A stretch of DNA of 26,411 nucleotides from Elysia marginata (lineage: Eukaryota > Mollusca > Gastropoda > Plakobranchidae). The translations under genes were made by a program, and so were the position numbers. A model generated the notes under the pieces. It was given only the letters and a program-made list of their open reading frames with translations, was not told the DNA's origin and ran no database searches. How positions within the stretch are numbered: the stretch's first letter is position 1; each line of letters opens with the position of its first letter. The stretch lies in NCBI GenBank assembly GCA_019649035.1, contig BMAT01013293.1, forward strand, positions 39,371-65,781, given 5' to 3'. Shown piece by piece: positions 21,666 to 26,411 of this stretch.

Positions 21666-22877
21666 CTATACTCCAAAAATGGTGGAATGGGGGAAAAAGG
21701 TAAGGGGTAAGGGATGAAAAAAAAATGGAAATATGTCTCCACAAATAAAACACTGGACACTTTGGACGCTCTTGACATCACAGTGAAAACTTAAGTACAA
21801 CAGCAGGCATGGAATATTGGATAACGGAGTACATTAAAAGGGTCATGTAATATCGTGATTTGTCACAAGCCTGGTGGCTATGCTGCACATCCGGATACAA
21901 ATCAATGTAAAAGAATCGTTCACTATCTAGTTCTACCAGGAACATAACAATCAGTTTGGTAATATTACTGGTACACAAAACTCACGAACAAAAATAAAAT
22001 CAGTGAAATGTACAATGTGCTGTGTAATAAAAATTGTTTAAAAATAAACAAAGAAAACACACAACAAGAGTATAGCGTGTATTCCACGAATAGAACCACC
22101 AGCACAAAAACACAAAAAAATGATGTTGAGCAATCTTAACGTGATTACAAAATGCAGAGTGGTAATGAAGGCAACGTTCAACAAAAGAAAAGGACACATA
22201 ATGCAGTGCTGAACTGAAATTTATATAAAAATATTATATATTTCGTGTTTCAGAATCAATAAGCTTGGTGGTAAATAAAAGTATTAGTGTTTTTCCCTTT
22301 ACTGTTCTTGAGAAGGGTATGGGGCCAGAAGGAGTAAAACTTCTGATTAGCAATAATCAATGCACAAAATTATATTTAAAATATTATAAATAAGGTGCAA
22401 AACAAATTTTATATTGCTATTATTAATTAAGGCATTGGAACTTTTAAAAGGCTTTCCAAAGTTGGTTTAGAAACAGCATGATTGGAAACTAAGAGAAGGG
22501 TAACTGTTTGTGACTGCGTTGGCTGTAGCCAAATTTCAAGCAGAAATTCTACAAATCCAAATGGTATTTGCTTAAATGTGATGTTGTCAATTTTTCAGCA
22601 GGTTTTTTTAAACTCTCTGCTTAAATAACTACTGGGCACCAAAATCATAATGGTTCTATAAACTTATATCATTTTTGGTGTTTTGGAATTGCTATAAAGG
22701 GAAGTGTAAGGCTTAAAAGAGAAGAAAAAAACGAACAAGAAAACAGGGTTATACTCAAAGAATTGTCTAGAGCTAAGACTGGTACATTTTATACGGTGAG
22801 AAACGTCTAGACCACTGTAGAGTGTACACTGTGTACATGGTGACAAGGGAAGGCTACCTGTACATCGCCAGTGTTAC
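21666..22877 (-). other. Intron R3-R4 (1212 bp)
   Basis: AT-rich. The last 70 bases next to R3 belong to the R2/R3 duplicated block; nothing else recognised. Confidence 0.75.
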
Positions 22878-23006
22878 CTTCTTATCTCCCCCTCCGGGGA
22901 CGTGCTTGGCGTTTTCTAAAGATCCAACCTTGGAATTTGCATCCCATTTGAGTTTCTGGACCTCAACCTAGCTCAACACATGGACAGAACAAAAACACAG
23001 ACAACT
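22805..23006. repeat. Segmental duplication copy 1 (around exon R3)
   Basis: About 200 bp that match 24523-24727: identical over the exon, with a few substitutions and a short indel in the flanks (for example GTCTAGACCACTG against GTCTAGATCACTG). Similarity ends abruptly on both sides. Confidence 0.9.
22878..22967 (-). CDS. MAP/tau repeat exon R3 (identical copy of R2)
   Basis: A 90-bp phase 0-0 exon with the same coding sequence as R2: VEVQKLKW start, [16 protein letters not shown] core, DKK end, donor AAG|GTAACA. The duplicated block extends to about 22805 and 23006, matching about 24523-24727. Flanking introns beyond that block are unrelated to those of R2, which argues against a simple assembly error. 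Confidence 0.94.
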
Positions 23007-24599
23007 ACAATAGCATGCAATGTTTTCAAAGGATCGAATCAATCACCCTGGTCTACAAAATAATCAGAAGTTATGCCTCGCTCATAAGTCTAGGCCAACT
23101 CTACAGGGTTTTCAATTAAGTAGAAGGCATTATCCAATGTCTGGTTTTTCTTTATAGAAATTTGCTTACTCTATTTGGCTGTCGCACTGCTAACAGTGAA
23201 AGGGCTTCCCGTTTAATGAAGCACAAAGTGTTACAATTTCAAATCACACAAAACTGACCTCGGCAATCGTCGTACGAGTGTGACAATAAATGTATAATAT
23301 ATCGAAGGGTAAAAAACAGCTTTTATGACCACAAGCATTTCTCCTCAAACTTTCAAGATTGTTAGCAGCCTACGGTAGCAAGGTAAATGTATGTAGCTTA
23401 TTTTCTGGCTTCACTTCATTTTACTGGTTTAAAAAAAAGTTGCCGTTGCATGATTTATCTTCATTGGGGCATATAGACATATATTTTAGTTGTGTTTCCG
23501 TTAAAATTTTTATTCGAAAATGTTACAACAGTTACATACTCTTGAAGATACTTGAACTTTTATACACACTCAACGTCTTCGCTGTTATACCTTGATGGAG
23601 GAATTCTCTAAAATTGTAATGACTTTAGCCGCCTGTTATGCTTAGTTCCCTTCTATAGTCTACTCGAAGCATGATTTTTGTATTATAAAATATACCAGCA
23701 TGTAAACAAAATTTTCTATAGTCTTGTTTTTGTTTCTATTGTTTCTACACTAGACGTTGCCACTAATTGCTTTCCGTTTGAACAATGCAAAAATATATTA
23801 ATGTGGTGATGCGTTTTGAGGCCTCACAACGGTTTATAAGCTATGTGAATTTATTGGATTCTCCTTGAGCAATTTCTTTTTTTTTTTTCATTACTAACAA
23901 TGGACCACCGTCGTAGTGTCTACGGTTACAAAACTCTAAATAATTTTTTAAAATTTAAAAATATCATTTAAGCTTTCCATCCATTGCACTAAAGACTTCG
24001 AATCTACGAATAGAAACCTAAGCTCTTGCAAACATTATTACTGAACTTTCCTAAATCATAAACCCTTTTCAAACTTTCCATATACTATAATGTTAATTGC
24101 TTAGCTTTATATTTTTTATATTACTCCCATTTAAAAAAAAGAAAAAAAAGAAAACTATGTAAGCAAAATTGTTGTGGTCAGGAAAAGCAGCAATTTTAAA
24201 ATATAGGCTTGGAGATAAGAAAGAAGGTTTGTATGTATGTAGTGCATTTTCTTTTTTAAAAAACGTCACTCGTATATTTTTAAAACATTTATTAGCAGCA
24301 TTGCTTATTTTGGTGTTTAACGGAATCATTTTTTTATAAATATAACTTCAGCTAGATTGTTGTAATACAGTTTGAACACTGCAGCAAATTATATTTATCT
24401 ATTGGCAAAAGACATTTCTTCCTTGAAAAAAAAATTGCAAAAACAACCAGTAAGTACAAAATGAACAGTTAAAAGGACCATGACTTGACTTGAAAATTGA
24501 AAGCAAAATTTCTAGCCTAAAAGTCTAGATCACTGTTACTAGAGTATACACTGTGTACATAGTGACAAGGGCAGACTACCTGTACATCGCCAGTGTTAC
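22968..24599 (-). other. Intron R2-R3 (1632 bp)
   Basis: AT-rich with T-runs near 23877. No repeat exon or mobile element recognised outside the duplicated edges. Confidence 0.75.
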
Positions 24600-24727
24600 C
24601 TTCTTATCTCCCCCTCCGGGGACGTGCTTGGCGTTTTCTAAAGATCCAACCTTGGAATTTGCATCCCATTTGAGTTTCTGGACCTCAACCTACCTCAACA
24701 CATAGACAGAACAAAAACACAGACAAC
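24523..24727. repeat. Segmental duplication copy 2 (around exon R2)
   Basis: Partner of 22805-23006. The two blocks are in the same orientation about 1.7 kb apart. Confidence 0.9.
24600..24689 (-). CDS. MAP/tau repeat exon R2
   Basis: A 90-bp phase 0-0 exon starting VEVQKLKW, with [16 protein letters not shown] and ending DKK before donor AAG|GTAACA. It keeps a KXGS motif (KVGS). All 90 coding bases are the same as in exon R3, and the match continues into both flanks, so R2 and R3 are products of a recent segmental duplication or gene conversion. Confidence 0.94.
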
Positions 24728-25744
24728 TTCTTATGAGTAAGCTGTAGACAGCTCCAGTGTGAGACTAATTTATTCTCCTGTGGTGTTGTTCCGTTTCTCG
24801 CTTAATTCAACCTACTGATTTCTTTAAACATTATGAGTTGATAAACTGGTTTCTTTACAGTTTAAGTTTCTAAAGCAAGAACAAAAGAGGACAGTGTGAT
24901 GCAAATCAAATAAAAAAAAAAGCTCAAGCGAATCGCAAGGGTTGAATATTTAGGGATCCGCAGATAAAACCCATGCGCATACGAGAAGCATAATATCTGA
25001 AACTTTCAACTCCTACACTTGAAAAATATTGGTGGGCAAATGGGTTGACAAAATCTCATAAATACTTTTATAGAAATTTCAAAAAGGTTTGATATACATA
25101 TACAGTGTAATTTTGGGATGAAAAATCCATCTCCTTAATATAAAGGGGGCAATTTGTTAATTTATTCCTAGTTTTTTCAGTTTTTCTTTTTTTTTTTAAT
25201 GTGTTTTGAGCACAGGGCATTAAAATGTGTATGTTAAGGTAGGGATCAAAACTTTAATAGATGCTGTTTAAGGTGGTAAACTTTGAAAATCTATAAGAGT
25301 GATAAAAAAAACCTACCAAGTTTTGAAGCTTCTCTAAACAAGTATTTTTAACAACTCATTGACTAGATTAAAACAGTCCTCCACTGGCTTGTTGCTTGGA
25401 AGCTCTTTATGCTTGCAAACTTACAAGAACAACGAAAAATTAGGTATAGGCCAAGAGAAACTTAGTACGAGCAGAAAATGGCGCTCATAGAATTATAAAG
25501 TTTGAGATGAATCACGATGTGAGGTCATCACCTTTGCTGAGTCGGAACTGATTGGCCTCTGAAGACAATGACGACAAGCTGCTCAAATCTGCAAGAAAAT
25601 TATTGGACCCATCCTGAAGTACCATTAGAGAGTACGAATGCCTGGTAGCATGCAACAAGCCTGCAGAGGACCATAACTAGATTACACTAAGAGATTTAGA
25701 GGTAAAAAGGTTAGAGGTTAGGGGTCATAGGTGAAAGGCTATAC
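24690..25744 (-). other. Intron R1-R2 (1055 bp)
   Basis: AT-rich with A and T homopolymers. The last 250 bases toward R1 are less AT-rich but contain no recognisable coding signature. Confidence 0.75.
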
Positions 25745-25834
25745 CTTCTTGTCACCTCCTCCGGGCACATGCTTGGCGTTGTCTAGAGAACCGATTTTGG
25801 ACTCCACTTTCCACTCCAGTTTCTTAGTCTCAAT
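25745..25834 (-). CDS. MAP/tau repeat exon R1 (first in window)
   Basis: A 90-bp exon encoding one 30-residue tubulin-binding repeat. It starts IETKKLEW, contains [16 protein letters not shown] and ends DKK before donor AAG|GTATAG; the acceptor is GGCTAG|ATT. It keeps a canonical KIGS motif, the family's MARK phosphorylation site, and is one of the repeats closest to vertebrate tau (compare [16 protein letters not shown] in human R4). Both ends are phase 0. The polypyrimidine tract before the acceptor is weak. It is the first repeat visible here, but earlier ones may lie beyond 26411. Confidence 0.93.
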
Positions 25835-26411
25835 CTAGCCAGTCATGGTGGTCAAATGTGATGAGATGTGGGGTAAAGAATCGGGGAGGGGCAGGGGAGG
25901 GTCGGCACAGAAGACAGAGAGATATTCCAGTGGTAGAGGAGATAATTAGCGAATAGACAAAATTGAAAGAGAACGAGGAATGAGAGGCAGATGATCGAAC
26001 ATAGGAGTTTTAGGAAGGAGCGGGTCAAAAGAGCAGAGAGGTTAGACCAATCGATGCATTGATGGAGGATTAGACAGATACGTAGGTAGGTAGGTAGGTA
26101 GGTAGATAGATAGGTGGATAGATATATAGGTGGGTAAATAGGTAGGAATGTAGGTAGGTAGAAAGATAGATAGAAAATTAGATCATCAGTCAAGTAGGTA
26201 TGTGAGTATGAAGAAAAATAAATAGATAGATATATAGACAAGCAGATGGATATAAGGACAGATAGATAGGCAGACAGACAGGTAGGTAGGTAAGTATGTA
26301 GGCAGGTAATCAGGTAGACAGACAGGTAGATAGGATTTTTAAAGACATGCGACATCGGGGTGAATGTGTGCATATATGTGTGTGTATAGCACAGGGTAAT
26401 TAGAAAGATCG
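25835..26411. other. Intron upstream of R1, cut by the window edge
   Basis: No exon recognised. It is dominated by the tetranucleotide satellite listed separately, and runs off the right edge, where the rest of the gene is expected. Confidence 0.7.
26071..26336. repeat. GGTA/GATA tetranucleotide satellite
   Basis: Interspersed GGTA, GATA and GACA units, cleanest as (GGTA)n at 26082-26107. The minus-strand frame through it gives Tyr-Leu-Pro/Ser-Thr runs and is not a gene. Confidence 0.92.

Larger units (their letters stand above)
8604..25834 (-). other. Partial tau/MAP2/MAP4-family gene: tubulin-binding repeat array of 14 exons
   Basis: Minus-strand multi-exon gene for a microtubule-associated protein. 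Family members bind along microtubules through tandem 31-32-residue repeats ending in PGGG and stabilise them in neurites and other processes. Here 13 exons of exactly 90 bp each encode one 30-residue repeat with an SK(I/V)xSL core and a PGGG end, followed by a 111-bp terminal pseudo-repeat exon. Every exon has a GT donor and an AG acceptor, and all boundaries are phase 0, so any subset can be joined in frame. Introns range from 358 to 2968 bp and are shortest around R6-R10. There is no stop or frameshift in any exon. The N-terminal exons are off the right side; the C-terminal exon was not found. Family assignment is secure. Orthology to tau rather than MAP2 or MAP4 is not meaningful if the animal diverged before those genes split. 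Confidence 0.93.

Noticed and set aside
25852..26373. The longest open frame in the window (173 codons, minus strand)
   Set aside because: Its Tyr-Leu-Ser-Thr/Pro-Thr content is the direct translation of the GGTA/GATA satellite, with no family signature and no start context.

Overview
The window looks like nuclear DNA from an invertebrate animal, most likely a mollusc or another lophotrochozoan. It is AT-rich and mostly intronic, full of microsatellites, and carries a tRNA-derived SINE. No long open reading frame is a believable gene by itself. The only gene I can establish is on the minus strand and is read from high to low coordinates. It is a homolog of the tau/MAP2/MAP4 family of microtubule-associated proteins.

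The gene appears as 14 short exons between 25834 and 8604. Thirteen are exactly 90 bp, begin and end in phase 0, have AG acceptors and GT donors, and each encodes one 30-residue tubulin-binding repeat of the form I-E-x-Q-K-L-x-W...S-K-I-x-S-L-(E/D)-(K/N)-(V/A)-x-H-x-P-G-G-G-D-(K/V)-K. The fourteenth (8604-8714, 111 bp) is the closing pseudo-repeat, with KLDFKEKASPKIGSLDKARH in place of the canonical core and no PGGG. I number the repeats R1 (25745) to R14 (8604) in transcription order. Vertebrate tau has four repeats, so thirteen full repeats plus a terminal one is a large expansion and the main point of interest here. The promoter, the N-terminal projection/proline-rich exons and any earlier repeats lie beyond 26411. 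The C-terminal exon and 3' UTR were not identified; they lie between 1 and 8603 or beyond the left edge.

The repeats fall into nested classes. Outer repeats R1-R3 and R12-R14 keep the KXGS-type motif (KIGS, KVGS, RIGS) and mostly have NAKH before PGGG. Inner repeats R4-R11 have lost the glycine (KIKS, RIKS, KIRS). R6-R10 are the most alike (KIKSLEKVHH), sit between the shortest introns (358-493 bp), and look like the newest tandem expansion. R2 and R3 are identical over all 90 coding bases and are a separate recent duplication.

Layout: 1-8603 is AT-rich with no confident gene, a possible LINE-tail relic near 2450, and a purine/pyrimidine microsatellite cluster from about 6030 that continues past exon R14 to about 8930. 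8604-25834 is the repeat-exon array, with a SINE in the R6-R5 intron (about 18890-19191), a possible older tRNA-like relic at 15127-15201, a 14-bp inverted-repeat pair at 13519/13879, and a nine-base assembly gap at 10494-10502. 25835-26411 is intronic and dominated by a GGTA/GATA satellite.
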